A stretch of 62,424 nucleotides of DNA, from assembly GCA_903925075.1 (NCBI GenBank), contig CAIYDQ010000304.1, positions 1 to 62,424 of the forward strand. The letters run 5' to 3'. This DNA comes from an uncultured Geobacter sp. GTDB lineage: Bacteria; Desulfobacterota; Desulfuromonadia; Geobacterales; Geobacteraceae. The position numbers and the translations under genes were made by a program. Below are positions 8,501 to 20,991 of the stretch, in pieces. The notes under the pieces were generated by a model. It made no database searches, was not told the DNA's origin, and saw only the letters and a list, made by a program, of their open reading frames with translations. Position 1 is the stretch's first letter; every line of letters begins with the position of its first letter.

Positions 8501-9382
8501 TCATGGGTAGAGCCTTTTCGCCGAGTTCACCAGCTCGTCCGGCAGGTGTATCCCCATTTTTTTGGCCGTGTCCAGGTTGATGTAGAGTTCGAATTTCCGG
8601 GGAGGGGCCGGCTGCGTCTGCCCGCCTCCCCCCTTTTTCAGGAGCCTGGCGGCCTGCTCCCCGATCTGTCTCCCCACGCTGACCGGCTCGAACACCAGGG
8701 CCAGCAGCGCTCCTTGTTTGACGTGCCTCTCCGAGATGCCGAGGATCGGGATGCGCCGCCGGAAGGAGAGCGTGTAGGCCTCTTCCATGGCGGTCGTGGT
8801 CAAAAGGGAGACGTCAGGCAAGAGCAGCAGCGAACTGGCGCCGCTTAGCTGTTTGATGGCGGTGATGAACTCCAGCGAGTTTTTCACGTTTACGACGCTG
8901 ACCTTCTCCGTCGACTCCCTGGCCAGCCAGTGCAACTGCTCACCGCTGCCGACCACCGCGATCCTGGCGATGGCCCCGATCTTTTTCACCAGCTCCGCGT
9001 ATTCGCTCACCGGCGTGGCGATGTAAAAGCCGCTGGTGTTGGCCCTGGAGGTGACCGGGGGGGTGACCACCAGGCCGTAGACCACGGGAATGGAGGGAGG
9101 CAGGCTCAAGGCCTCGTGCAGCGCGTTCATGCCCAGGGCTATCACCACCTTCGCCCCTTCCTTCTCATAGACCGCGGCCAGGCGCCCCTGAACCTCGGCG
9201 GGAGAGTAGCTTTTCACCGATCCCCGGCAGGTTTTTTGAATCCCCGAGAAGGTGTCGAGCACCGGCTTCAGCTGCAGGTCGCCGATGACCAGCAGCTCCG
9301 CCGCCTGGCAGCGGGGAGCGAAACCGGCCCAGGCCACGAGGGCCAAGGCGAGCGAGACGACGAGGGCGATCCTGGTCAGCAT
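8501..9382 (-). CDS. ABC-type substrate-binding protein (PF04392-like) in a kinase operon
   Basis: 293 residues with an N-terminal signal peptide ([19 protein letters not shown] ... CQAAE). The mature part has the two-lobed pattern of the ABC_sub_bind family: [39 protein letters not shown], and [18 protein letters not shown], then [23 protein letters not shown]. The chosen ATG overlaps the upstream kinase stop by 7 bp; a longer frame is open upstream but has no coding character. There is no permease or ATPase gene alongside, so a sensory, not transport, role for this exported protein is likely. Ligand unknown. Confidence 0.85.
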   Translation of the reverse strand: MLTRIALVVSLALALVAWAGFAPRCQAAELLVIGDLQLKPVLDTFSGIQKTCRGSVKSYSPAEVQGRLAAVYEKEGAKVVIALGMNALHEALSLPPSIPVVYGLVVTPPVTSRANTSGFYIATPVSEYAELVKKIGAIARIAVVGSGEQLHWLARESTEKVSVVNVKNSLEFITAIKQLSGASSLLLLPDVSLLTTTAMEEAYTLSFRRRIPILGISERHVKQGALLALVFEPVSVGRQIGEQAARLLKKGGGGQTQPAPPRKFELYINLDTAKKMGIHLPDELVNSAKRLYP

Positions 9383-11829
9383 GAGCCACCCCCGTCCCGG
9401 CCGCCGGCGCCCGTGCCGTCCGAAGCCCCCAGGTGCTCCTCCACCAGCGCGACGATCGCCCTGGCCTTGAATCCCGTCGCCAGCTCGGTCAGCTTCCTGG
9501 CGAACGGCGCGTACCGCTCCTGCTGCCGTACCAGCTCGCCGGCCCAGGCCTCGATTTTCTGCATATCGCCCATCATCGCCAGCGCGAAGAGTTCCTGCAA
9601 CTGCTGCCGAGCGGGAGCGACCATGGCTTCGGCGTCGCACCCTGCGTTCGCTTTCGGCGCCGCGCCCGTCTTGGCCTTGGCCGTTTCCCAGTCGATCGCC
9701 AGCTGCTCGCCGATGATGCGCAGCAAGGGATCGATCCGGATCGGCTTCTCGACGAAGGCGTCGCAGGCGGCCACGAACGCCTCCTTGTGCGCGCTGTCGG
9801 TCACCGTGGCCGAGGCGCCGATGATGCGCATCCCGGCAAGCTCGGCGTCCCCCCTGACGGCGGTCGCCGTCTGCAGCCCGTCCATTTCCGGCATCACCAG
9901 GTCCAGCAGCAGCAAATGATAGGGGCGCTCCGCCAACAGCGCCAGCGCTTCCCGGCCGTCGCGGGCCGTCGCCACCTCGAAACCCAGCGGCTCCAGCAGG
10001 GAAACCAGCAGCGAGCTGTTGCCGATGGTGTCGTCGACCACCAGCACGCTTTTCACCGGGCCGCCGTAGCCGACGATCTCCTCTTCGCTTTGCGACGGCG
10101 CGATCTCGCTTGCCGCCAGCGCGGGGAGCGCCACTTCGATGCGGAAGGTGCTCCCCATGCCCGGTTCGCTCTCGACGCTGATCCTGCCGTGCATAAGCTC
10201 CATCAGCCGCTTGGTGATGTTGAGTCCCAGCCCGGTTCCCTGGCGGACCTGGCGGTCGCTCACCAGCTGGGTGAACGGCTCGAAGATCTTCTCCATCTGA
10301 TCGGCCGGGATGCCGATGCCGGTGTCCGCCACCTCGCAGGTGAAGACCCCTTCGCCCGCCGTGCCGTAACTCACCCGCAGGGCGACGCTCCCCCGGCGGG
10401 TGTACCGGACCGAGTTGGCCAGCAGGTTCAAAAGCACCTGACGCAGCTTGCGCTCGTCCCCCCGCACGTAGGGAGGCAGGGCGCTTAACGCCTGGTACTC
10501 GAAACGGAGCTCCTTCTCCTCGGCCCCCAGCTTGGTGAGCTGGTAGACCTGGTTCAAGAGGGCCGGCAGGTCGAAAGCCACCGTCTCCAGCCCCATCTTG
10601 TCCGCTTCGATCTTGCCCACGTCCAGGATATCGTTGATCAGCATCAGCAGGTGCTCGCCGCTGCTGCGCATGATCTCCAACTGCTGGCGCTGGGAACCGG
10701 TGAGGTTCTCCTGCCGTTTCAGTATCTGGGCGTAACCGAGGATGGCGTTCAGAGGCGTGCGCAGTTCGTGGCTCATGCTGGAGAGAAAATCGCTCTTCGC
10801 CTGGTTGGCGGTTTCGGCCTGCACCTTGGCGACGGTCAACTCCGCGGTTCGCTCGGCCACCAGCTCCTCGAGGTGGACGCGGTGCCTTCTCAGCTCGTCT
10901 TCCGCCTCCTCGCGCGCCTCGACCTCCAGTTCCAGCTCCTGCACGTTTTCCTGGAGTTGGCTCTGGGTCTGCTCAAGCTCCAGCACGTTTTGCTGCACTT
11001 CCTCTTCCCTTTGCTTGATGGCGCCGATCATCCTGTTGAACTCGGTAGAAAGCGCGCCGATTTCCCCGCGCGGCGAGGCCACGATCAGCTCCGGGTGCTC
11101 GCCTTCCCGAACTTCCTGAACGGCGCGGATCAGGGCGTGCAGCGGCCGCGTGGCCAAGGACATGAACATATAAACCAGGAAGAAGCCGAGCAGCGAGAAC
11201 AAGGCGGCCAGCGCCCCGCCCCGCACCATGATCCCCGTTTGCGAATTGCTCATCACCTCTTTGGAGAGTCCGACCCGGACCCAGCCCACCTGCTCCTTGA
11301 CGCTGGGCGGCTGATCCGTCCCCTCGTAAAGAAAGAGCCCCTCGCGCGCCCTGACCGTCACCACCGGCACGATGAATTCGAAGACGTCGCCGTACTCGGC
11401 AAAAGAGATCCCCTTGCCGGCGGTGGCGTCCAGCGCGGCTCCCGGGGGATAGGGCTTGCCCTGGTGGAGCAGCACCTGAAAGCGCTTGTTGAGGAAGGTG
11501 ACGAAGGCCACGTCCTTGATCTCCAGCACCGACTGGGCCGAGCGTTCCAGTTGCGCCAGATTTTCCGAAAGCACCGCTATTTCCGCATGCCGCGCGGCGA
11601 TGGCGGCGATGGTTTCTCCTTTTTTGATGATCTCGTTCCTCAAGATCTCTCTTTCGGTGGAGACCGACTCGATGGTGTAGACCGTCGAGATGATCACGAT
11701 CACCGGGACCAGGAACAGCACGGCCTGCCCCCGGAAGGTCGGCGGCACTCTGTCGCGCAGCCAGGCGCCGAGCTTCGCGCCCAACCCTTGCCGCGTGATC
11801 CCGTCGCTATGCATGGTGTCTTTGTTCAC
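9376..11829 (-). CDS. Membrane hybrid sensor histidine kinase (sensor-HAMP-HisKA-HATPase-REC)
   Basis: 817 residues. TM1 about 34-54, extracytoplasmic sensor about 55-200, TM2 about 205-227, HAMP about 228-280, coiled coil 280-345, HisKA with [18 protein letters not shown] near 355, ATPase with [18 protein letters not shown] and [12 protein letters not shown], receiver ([13 protein letters not shown]) and a helical tail of about 100 residues, rich in acidic residues and reminiscent of the C-termini of LuxQ-like kinases. First gene of the operon with the substrate-binding protein and a second kinase. The periplasmic part could contact the binding protein (inference). Confidence 0.93.
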   Translation of the reverse strand: MNKDTMHSDGITRQGLGAKLGAWLRDRVPPTFRGQAVLFLVPVIVIISTVYTIESVSTEREILRNEIIKKGETIAAIAARHAEIAVLSENLAQLERSAQSVLEIKDVAFVTFLNKRFQVLLHQGKPYPPGAALDATAGKGISFAEYGDVFEFIVPVVTVRAREGLFLYEGTDQPPSVKEQVGWVRVGLSKEVMSNSQTGIMVRGGALAALFSLLGFFLVYMFMSLATRPLHALIRAVQEVREGEHPELIVASPRGEIGALSTEFNRMIGAIKQREEEVQQNVLELEQTQSQLQENVQELELEVEAREEAEDELRRHRVHLEELVAERTAELTVAKVQAETANQAKSDFLSSMSHELRTPLNAILGYAQILKRQENLTGSQRQQLEIMRSSGEHLLMLINDILDVGKIEADKMGLETVAFDLPALLNQVYQLTKLGAEEKELRFEYQALSALPPYVRGDERKLRQVLLNLLANSVRYTRRGSVALRVSYGTAGEGVFTCEVADTGIGIPADQMEKIFEPFTQLVSDRQVRQGTGLGLNITKRLMELMHGRISVESEPGMGSTFRIEVALPALAASEIAPSQSEEEIVGYGGPVKSVLVVDDTIGNSSLLVSLLEPLGFEVATARDGREALALLAERPYHLLLLDLVMPEMDGLQTATAVRGDAELAGMRIIGASATVTDSAHKEAFVAACDAFVEKPIRIDPLLRIIGEQLAIDWETAKAKTGAAPKANAGCDAEAMVAPARQQLQELFALAMMGDMQKIEAWAGELVRQQERYAPFARKLTELATGFKARAIVALVEEHLGASDGTGAGGRDGGGSC

Positions 11830-12141
11830 AGTTCAATCCGTTTAGGTGCTGCGACCCCGGGTGGTTGAGGGAGAGGCCCGGGGGGAAAGCCCCGGGGGGC
11901 GACGCGCCTTCAGGCAACGGCCGCTGCATGCAGGGCTGGACTTGGGATCCCGGTGGCGGCAACGCCGTAGTTAATCTGCTACCTATCGGCGCACATGAGA
12001 TTATTTCCAAGCTCTTTTCCGCGATTTTAATAAAAAATAATTTTATTTCGAAGGAAAACCTGCGGGAGGGGGCGTGGGAGGGGCAAAACGGCTGCACCTC
12101 CTGCTTCGGGTCCATAAGGAAACAGGAGGTGCGACGGCCGG
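11830..12141. other. Intergenic region upstream of the kinase operon
   Basis: 312 bases with no gene. It contains a G/C hairpin (11877-11883 with 11890-11896), an AT-rich tract at about 11997-12055, and the terminator of the next gene (12094-12132). The kinase-operon promoter probably lies in the AT-rich tract, but I could not fix it. Confidence 0.6.
12094..12132 (-). terminator. Hairpin terminator after the 12142-12588 gene
   Basis: gcacctcctg (12094-12103) pairs perfectly with caggaggtgc (12123-12132). On the minus strand the downstream run is agccgtttt, so the T-tract is weak and displaced. Confidence 0.5.
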
Positions 12142-12588
12142 TTAGAACTTGCGGTAGGTGGCGTCGAACACGCTCTTTCTGATGCGGAAGCATTTTTCCG
12201 GATCGAAATTGTCGCTCTGGGAAGTGGCGATGTAGTCGCCCGCCTGGACCAGATGCTGTTCGCCCCACGGGGTCCTGAAGTGAAACGGCGCCGTGCCGGC
12301 CGGGACTTGCACGGCCTTGACGACCCCCTTGGCCTTGTAGGTGCCGGGCTTGTCGGTCGCCTCGTAGAGCCTTTTAAACTTCACCTCGGAGACCACGTAT
12401 TCTTCTCCCTTGGGTCCGGTCAGCACCATGTCCCCGGGATTGGCGGCGTAGTAGGTGTCGACCACCCGATCGACCGAGATGATCACGGTTTCGCCGGGAG
12501 TGGTGTGCCGGGCTTCCACGGTGCCATGTTTCTCGTACATCGGGGTTGCCGGGTACGTCAGTTGTTTTTTCAAATTTTTCAGGATCAT
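12142..12588 (-). CDS. Conserved hypothetical protein with AGDYIA motif
   Basis: 148 residues, soluble and basic, start ATG at 12588 chosen because gaggtggagc sits directly upstream; a longer frame is open to 12624 but lacks a ribosome site. The sequence suggests two similar beta-rich segments: TVEARHTTPGETVIISVDR...NPGDMVLTGPKGEEYVVSEVKFKRLYE and GVVKAVQVPAGTAPFHFRTPWGEQHLVQAGDYIATSQSD, the second resembling PGDYG-type domains. Function unknown. It is alone between two terminator-like signals and is preceded by an FNR/CRP-type promoter, so expression is probably tied to oxygen or redox state. Confidence 0.8.
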   Translation of the reverse strand: MILKNLKKQLTYPATPMYEKHGTVEARHTTPGETVIISVDRVVDTYYAANPGDMVLTGPKGEEYVVSEVKFKRLYEATDKPGTYKAKGVVKAVQVPAGTAPFHFRTPWGEQHLVQAGDYIATSQSDNFDPEKCFRIRKSVFDATYRKF

Positions 12589-12638
12589 GCTCCACCTCTT
12601 CCCTTGTTGTTGCGACCTGTCCATTACCCCTTTAGGCG

Positions 12639-12680
12639 ACTATAACGCAGCGCTTGTCGTTAACCCTTGATGTAGGTCAA
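12639..12680 (-). promoter_or_regulatory. FNR/CRP-type class II promoter
   Basis: The palindrome TTGATGTAGGTCAA at 12667-12680 fits the FNR-family consensus TTGAY-N4-RTCAA. A -10 element TATAGT (minus strand, 12639-12644) puts +1 near 12632, so the palindrome is centred at -41.5, the position expected of class II activation. Reading direction is toward the 12142-12588 gene. Confidence 0.6.
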
Positions 12681-12761
12681 GCAACTGAAAATAGGGCGAT
12701 CGGACTGCGGGGCGCCTTTCCCCAGGCGCCATTTTACCATAAGTTTCCACCATAAGCTTCG

Positions 12762-14204
12762 CTACTTCTGCTCGACGACCTGCGCCTTTAGCTTGCCGAT
12801 CATCCCCGCCAGTTGAGCCATGGCGTCGGGCCCATCCCCCTCCACCAGCTTGATGTGGCTGAGGTTGGCGGGGATTTCGCCGAGACTCGGATCGACGGCG
12901 ACCCAGCCGTCCAGGTAGCTCTCGGCCCAACTATGGTAGAGGTATCCCTGCCCCGGCAGGTAGATCAAGCCGGAAACGACGCGCGTGGCGATGCCGGCGG
13001 CGCGCGCCAGGGCCGCGTACAGCCGCGCCTGGCTTTGCGAGTTGCCGTTGCGGCTCTTCAGCGTCTCCAACGGCGATCGGCTGTCGGCAACGGTTCCCTT
13101 GACCTCGCTCGCCACCCACGCCGCCAACAGGCCCGCCGCCCGAGTCGCATCCTGCCGGTCGCCGAGGATCTGCGCCTTTTGGGCGGCGATCTCCGGGGCG
13201 TCGCTTGGGATGCGCGCCGAGGGCTCCAGGTCGGCGGCCGTCGGCGCCTCTCCCGGAGCCGGTTGGAAGGCGGGGTTGGGCATGGCGAACAGCACCCGGC
13301 CGTCGGCAAGCCTCGTCCCCTGTTGCCCCTTCCCCTGCAGAATCGGCAGGGGCGCCGGGACGCCGGTGAATGCCACCGAGAGCCTTTGCAGCTTGTCGGG
13401 CCGCTCCAGGGGCGGCTGCACCTTGATCAAGCTGAAAGCCAGCACCGGATCGCGCTTGGCCAGCGCCGCGTCCGCCAGGTAGAGCTTGGCCGTTTTCTCG
13501 TCCTCGGCCAGCGTCACCACCAGATCGTCCCGGACCGACTCCTTGAGGGTGTCCCCCTTGAGATCCACCCAAATGTCGTTGTCGACCATCGGGTAGAGAT
13601 CGTTTCTCAGGTGCAGCGCGGAGACGGCCGGCGGCAGCGTTTCCTCGCCGATCACCTCCACCTTGATCTGCTTCACCTTGAGCGACTCGATGTCCAGGGT
13701 GGCGAGACGAAACTTCCTGCCGGCTGCGGCTCCTTGCAGGAGCGGATAGATGTTCAATGCCTGCGGCGGGAAGATCGCCCCCTTCGCCTTCAGCAGGCGC
13801 TCTTTTTTACGCCCCCCCGTCTCTACCTCGACCCTGACCCCCTTGGAAGTCGCTTCGCCTTTCAGCAGCGTCTCGCTGCCGTCGAAGCTGTTTTGCGCCG
13901 AGAAGCTCCTGAGCGTCATGTCCCGCCCTACCAGGTACTGCTCCCTGGTGATCGCCTCGCGGGAGAAACCCATCACCCGCATCTTGACGCTCCCCTCCGA
14001 GTCGATCCGGTAGCCGTCCGCGCTTTTGCCGATCTGCTGGTGGGCGAAGCCGACCCGTTCGCCGCCGACGTTGACGCTGAACCAGCGCTCTCCCTCGGGC
14101 GGCTCGGCAAGTCTCGGGGTTGCGGCGGCCAAGGCGGGCGACGTCGAGCCGAGCAGCAGGAGCGCGGCAAGACGCCGCAACCATGGGCGGGAAAAAGAAG
14201 GCAT
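12762..14204 (-). CDS. Exported transglutaminase-fold protein lacking the catalytic Cys
   Basis: 480 residues, signal peptide about 1-27 (RRLAALLLLGSTSPALAAA). A long N-terminal beta-rich region precedes a C-terminal transglutaminase-like core: RLYAALARAAGIATRVVSGLIYLPGQGYLYHSWAESY, with the His and the following Asp (WVAVDPSLGE) of the triad present. At the place where the family has G-x-C before the helix, this protein reads NGNSQSQA: Ser-389 (codon 13038-13040) replaces Cys. The protein may be a non-catalytic or serine variant. It follows a 67-residue protein by one base, so the two form an operon. Confidence 0.85.
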   Translation of the reverse strand: MPSFSRPWLRRLAALLLLGSTSPALAAATPRLAEPPEGERWFSVNVGGERVGFAHQQIGKSADGYRIDSEGSVKMRVMGFSREAITREQYLVGRDMTLRSFSAQNSFDGSETLLKGEATSKGVRVEVETGGRKKERLLKAKGAIFPPQALNIYPLLQGAAAGRKFRLATLDIESLKVKQIKVEVIGEETLPPAVSALHLRNDLYPMVDNDIWVDLKGDTLKESVRDDLVVTLAEDEKTAKLYLADAALAKRDPVLAFSLIKVQPPLERPDKLQRLSVAFTGVPAPLPILQGKGQQGTRLADGRVLFAMPNPAFQPAPGEAPTAADLEPSARIPSDAPEIAAQKAQILGDRQDATRAAGLLAAWVASEVKGTVADSRSPLETLKSRNGNSQSQARLYAALARAAGIATRVVSGLIYLPGQGYLYHSWAESYLDGWVAVDPSLGEIPANLSHIKLVEGDGPDAMAQLAGMIGKLKAQVVEQK

Positions 14205-14205
14205 G

Positions 14206-14409
14206 CTATTCGGTGAAGATCGGTTCGGCGACGGCCTCGGGGCGCTCTTCGCACCTTTCCAGCCGGCACTGCCCCGACAGGTTCGACGGCGTGGAAGCGG
14301 CTTGCGACGAATGTTGCTGGGAGGCGTGACGAAGCAGATCTCTTCTCCCCTGTTCGTCGAGATTGCGGTAAACGGCGATCAGCGTCTGTTCTTCTATGTT
14401 CAGGTCCAT
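14206..14409 (-). CDS. Small hypothetical protein
   Basis: 67 residues, no signal peptide, no recognised domain. The N-terminal half (MDLNIEEQTLIAVYRNLDEQGRRDLLRHA) looks like an amphipathic helical pair; the rest is polar with two Cys (GQCRLERC). gggag lies ahead of the ATG. Its stop is one base from the start of the transglutaminase-fold gene, indicating coupled expression. Confidence 0.65.
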   Translation of the reverse strand: MDLNIEEQTLIAVYRNLDEQGRRDLLRHASQQHSSQAASTPSNLSGQCRLERCEERPEAVAEPIFTE

Positions 14410-14528
14410 GTCTTTCTCCCGTGCGGCAAGTTGTCCAAGTTATATCACATGATCCGCTTTTGACGCAATCCGCTAAAGACCGGGGCGCCCTCAGCCGCCG
14501 TCTCCCCGACCCCGCGAAATTTAGTTGC

Positions 14529-14557
14529 TTGCTTGCCTGACATGCCGGGGGTATACT
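14529..14557 (+). promoter_or_regulatory. Sigma-70-type promoter for candidate small RNA/leader
   Basis: -35 TTGCTT (14529-14534), 17-base spacer, -10 TATACT (14552-14557). Predicted +1 near 14564. Confidence 0.6.
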
Positions 14558-14563
14558 GAAACA

Positions 14564-14640
14564 AAGATAAGAGTTGCGGAGGGTCGTAGGATCCTCCTTA
14601 CCCTAGCCGACTTGCCCTCCTAGTCGCTAGGGTTTTTTTT
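14564..14640 (+). ncRNA. Candidate small RNA or attenuated leader upstream of the sigma-54 regulator
   Basis: About 77 bases from the predicted start to a strong terminator. GGAGG (14578-14582) can pair with CCTCC (14593-14597), or alternatively GGAGGG with CCCTCC (14615-14620), which would break the terminator stem. This is the layout of an attenuator, but a free-standing small RNA is equally possible. It carries the anti-Shine-Dalgarno octamer CCTCCTTA at 14593-14600. No known riboswitch family was recognised. Confidence 0.5.
14601..14640 (+). terminator. Rho-independent terminator
   Basis: ccctagc and gctaggg plus inner cgact/agtcg make an 11-bp stem with one bulge and a 9-base loop, followed directly by eight T (14633-14640). 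Confidence 0.85.
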
Positions 14641-14752
14641 GCCCAAAATCCTCCCTTTAATGTGTGCCAGATCTTGCGCACTTTAAGCGAATACGTTATA
14701 ATCAAACACCGACTTTACTGCCGCCCTCTCCTTCTCCCGTTGCCGAGGCCCC

Positions 14753-17038
<2,286 letters not shown>

Positions 17039-17093
17039 TCTACCGGCCGGCCAAACCCTCGCGCCGCCGGGAAGGGGCTGCCTCACTCCGGCC

Positions 17094-17109
17094 GTGTGCC
17101 AAAGATGGC
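17094..17109 (+). promoter_or_regulatory. Candidate upstream activator site, copy 1
   Basis: gtgtgccaaagatggc, containing the dyad GCCA-N4-TGGC. It matches the copy at 17348 at 15 of 16 bases and lies about 370 bp upstream of the sigma-54 promoter. Confidence 0.5.
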
Positions 17110-17347
17110 CCAGCTCGACAGGGGGGCGCGCCGGGAAGCAGGGGAATCCGCGGGGGTTTCCCCGGTTGGCTCGGCCGCCGCCCCCTTAATGCGATTAAAA
17201 AGTCCGATTAGGTCCTTTTTGCTGCGGTTAGCCCGGCTCCGCCCGCGACGCAAGGCTTCGTGAGCCGAGGAGAACGGCGTTATTTTTTGCCCCAATACCG
17301 CCGACCGTCCCGGCAATCGGGGAACCCGGCGGGGAAGCCGCGGAAAC

Positions 17348-17363
17348 GTGTGCCAAAGGTGGC
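17348..17363 (+). promoter_or_regulatory. Candidate upstream activator site, copy 2
   Basis: gtgtgccaaaggtggc, a direct repeat of 17094-17109 with the same GCCA-N4-TGGC dyad, about 115 bp upstream of the -24 element, a usual enhancer distance. Confidence 0.5.
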
Positions 17364-17463
17364 TCATTCCGTATACGGTAAAATATAACGGATTTGATTC
17401 CGCTTAGAGTCTGCCGCTTGTAGTTCCGCACAGTTAGCCGCCGTCGTCGCCTAAACCGAGCTT

Positions 17464-17479
17464 TGGCACGCTCCTGGCT
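17464..17479 (+). promoter_or_regulatory. Sigma-54 (-24/-12) promoter
   Basis: TGGCACGctccTGGCT differs from the consensus TGGCACG-N4-TTGCW at one base only, with the GG and GC at the exact required spacing. Transcription would start near 17491, leading into the ribbon-helix-helix gene. Confidence 0.85.
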
Positions 17480-17525
17480 TACTATTAGGCACGGGCAGTC
17501 AATTCAGCAGATCAAGGAGTAAGCG

Positions 17526-17711
17526 ATGGGAAGGATGAGGGAGAATCCGAGGTACAACGTGATATCGATGAGGATCAGCGACGAAGAGCGCGAGACGCTT
17601 GAACAGATAATGGATTCCACCAAAAAAAGCGTTTCCGACATCATGAGGGAAGCGATGCAGATCGTGAAATCGAGAGCTTGCGGTTTGGAGCCGGACAAGA
17701 AGGCGGCCTAG
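17526..17711 (+). CDS. Small ribbon-helix-helix (CopG/MetJ-type) DNA-binding protein
   Basis: 61 residues. The pattern YNVISMRISDEERETLEQIMDSTKKSVSDIMREAMQIV is a ribbon-helix-helix: one beta strand (ISMRIS), a helix (DEERETLEQIMDST) and a second helix (SVSDIMREAMQI). It is expected to act as a dimeric repressor or nucleoid-type binder. The ATG follows aaggag. A near-consensus sigma-54 promoter lies 47 bp upstream and a terminator follows, so it is monocistronic and probably controlled by the regulator encoded just upstream. No toxin partner is present. Confidence 0.85.
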   Translation: MGRMRENPRYNVISMRISDEERETLEQIMDSTKKSVSDIMREAMQIVKSRACGLEPDKKAA

Positions 17712-17752
17712 GCCGCCCTCGAGTCTCTCTTACTAGATGCACATTTAAAAAC

Positions 17753-17777
17753 GGCCGCCCGGAGCGGCCTTTTTTTT
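17753..17777 (+). terminator. Rho-independent terminator
   Basis: ggccgc / gcggcc stem with a 5-base loop, followed by eight T. It separates the ribbon-helix-helix gene from the convergent cysS. A second perfect palindrome, ggcggcctaggccgcc, spans the stop codon at 17702-17717. Confidence 0.85.
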
Positions 17778-17782
17778 GTGCC

Positions 17783-19228
<1,446 letters not shown>

Positions 19229-19262
19229 GGGAATCCTTTTATTAGTATTCGTGCGGCCGCGG

Positions 19263-20951
19263 TCAGCGCTTTTGCTCGCTCCAGGAATCGCGCAGGGTCG
19301 CGGTCCGGTTGAAGACCTGCTGGCCGGGGCGCGCGTCGCGGGAATCGAGGCAGAAATAGCCCAGCCGTTCGAACTGGTAGCGGCTCTCCCCCTCGGCGCC
19401 CTCCAGCGACGGCTCCAGCCGGCAGCCGGCGAGGGTCTCGATCGATTTGGGGTTGAGCGAGCTGCGATAATCGGGTTCGTTCTTGCCGCCGGGGTTGGGG
19501 GTGCTGAAAAGCCGGTCGTAGAGCCGCACCTCGGCCTCGATGGCGTGCCGGGCGCTGACCCAGTGGATGGTCCCCTTGACCTTCCTGCCGTCCGGCGCGC
19601 TCCCCCCCCGGGAGCCGGGGTCGTAACTGCAGCGGATCTCGACGATTTCGCCGTCGGCATCCTTCAGCACCGACTCGCAGCGCACGATATAGGCGTAGCG
19701 CAGGCGCACCTCGCGGCCGGGCGCCAGGCGGAAGAACCCCTTGGCCGGCTCCTCCTGGAAATCGTCCCGCTCGATGTAGACGGTGTCGCAAAACGGCACC
19801 TGGCGCGTCCCCATGGCCGGGTCGGCCGGGTGGTTGGCGGCGTCGAACAGCTCGGTCTCCCCCGCCGGGTATCCCTCTATCACCACCTTGAGCGGCCGCA
19901 GCACCGCCATGGCGCGCGGCGCCCGGACGTTCAGGTCTTCGCGGACCGCGTCCTCCAGGATGCCCATGTCGATGAAGCTGTCGCTCTTCCCTACGCCGAT
20001 GGTCTCGCAGAAGGCCCGGATCGAGGCGGGGGTGAAGCCGCGCCTTCTCAGCCCCACCAGGGTCGGCATGCGCGGGTCGTCCCAGCCGTCCACCAGTTTT
20101 TCCTGCACCAGTTCCAGCAGTTTTCTCTTGCTCATCACCGTGTAGCTCAGGTTCAGGCGCGCGAACTCGATCTGCTGCGGGTGGCAGGGGAGCTGCAAGG
20201 CGTCCAGCACCCAGTCGTAGAGCGGGCGGTGATCCTCGAACTCCAGCGTGCAGATGGAGTGGGTGATCCCCTCGATGGAGTCCGAGATGCAGTGCGCGTA
20301 GTCGTACATCGGATAGATGCACCAGACGGCGCCGGTGCGGTGGTGCTCCACCTTCTTGATCCGGTAGATCACCGGATCGCGCAGGTTCAGGTTCGGGGAG
20401 GCCATGTCGATTTTCAGGCGCAGCACGTGGGCGCCGTCCGGGAATTCCCCCTCCCGCATGCCGCGAAAAAGCTCAAGGTTCTCCTCGACGGGGCGGCCGC
20501 GGTGGGGGCTCTCCTGGCCCGGCTCGTTCAGCGTGCCACGCAGTCCGCGGATCTCCTCGGCGGAAAGACTGTCGACGTAAGCCAGCCCCTTCTCGATCAG
20601 CGCGACCGCGTGCCGGTACAGCTCCTCGAAATAGTCCGAGGCGTAGTGCAGGTGCTCGCCCCAGTTAAAGCCGAGCCAGCTCACGTTTTCCTTGATGGAG
20701 TCCTCGTACTCGATCTCTTCCTTGGCGGGATTGGTGTCGTCGAAGCGCAGGTGGCAGCGCCCCCCGAAGTCCCCGGCCAGGCCGAAATTGAGGCAGATCG
20801 ATTTGGCGTGCCCGATGTGCAGGTAGCCGTTGGGCTCGGGGGGGAAACGGGTGACCACCAGGCGGTGCTTGCCGCTTTTCAGATCCTCGGTGACGATGTT
20901 CCTGATGAAGTTGGCCGCCTTTTCCGGCAGCGGACTCTCTATGCTGGTCAT
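19263..20951 (-). CDS. glnS: Glutaminyl-tRNA synthetase
   Basis: 562 residues. Class I Gln[23 protein letters not shown] near residue 32 (HIGH), [11 protein letters not shown], the VMSKRKL variant of KMSKS, and a two-barrel anticodon-binding C-terminal half. The presence of GlnRS means tRNA-Gln can be charged directly. ATG at 20951 is preferred over the GTG two codons earlier because aggaag is then 7 bases away. It lies in the order ispD-ispF-glnS-cysS on the minus strand, a compact group with short gaps. Confidence 0.95.
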   Translation of the reverse strand: MTSIESPLPEKAANFIRNIVTEDLKSGKHRLVVTRFPPEPNGYLHIGHAKSICLNFGLAGDFGGRCHLRFDDTNPAKEEIEYEDSIKENVSWLGFNWGEHLHYASDYFEELYRHAVALIEKGLAYVDSLSAEEIRGLRGTLNEPGQESPHRGRPVEENLELFRGMREGEFPDGAHVLRLKIDMASPNLNLRDPVIYRIKKVEHHRTGAVWCIYPMYDYAHCISDSIEGITHSICTLEFEDHRPLYDWVLDALQLPCHPQQIEFARLNLSYTVMSKRKLLELVQEKLVDGWDDPRMPTLVGLRRRGFTPASIRAFCETIGVGKSDSFIDMGILEDAVREDLNVRAPRAMAVLRPLKVVIEGYPAGETELFDAANHPADPAMGTRQVPFCDTVYIERDDFQEEPAKGFFRLAPGREVRLRYAYIVRCESVLKDADGEIVEIRCSYDPGSRGGSAPDGRKVKGTIHWVSARHAIEAEVRLYDRLFSTPNPGGKNEPDYRSSLNPKSIETLAGCRLEPSLEGAEGESRYQFERLGYFCLDSRDARPGQQVFNRTATLRDSWSEQKR

Positions 20952-20991
20952 GATCACTTCCTGTAGGGAGGCGTTCTTCCTCCTGAATGAG

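Larger units (their letters stand above)
17039..17525. other. Regulatory intergenic region with sigma-54 signals
   Basis: 487 bases without a gene. It contains the duplicated dyad sites at 17094 and 17348, a perfect palindrome ccgtatacgg (about 17369-17378), and a -24/-12 promoter at 17464. No convincing terminator for the regulator gene was seen; cggct/agccg around 17230-17265 is a weak candidate. Confidence 0.7.

Noticed and set aside
11983-12010. Minus-strand GCCGATAG resembling a sigma-28 -10 element ahead of the kinase operon
   Set aside because: The needed TAAA at 15-base spacing is absent; only a loose match.
17225-17270. gacgcaaggc segment resembling part of a GEMM (cyclic dinucleotide) riboswitch
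   Set aside because: The GGGCAAACC and tetraloop-receptor parts of the GEMM consensus are missing.
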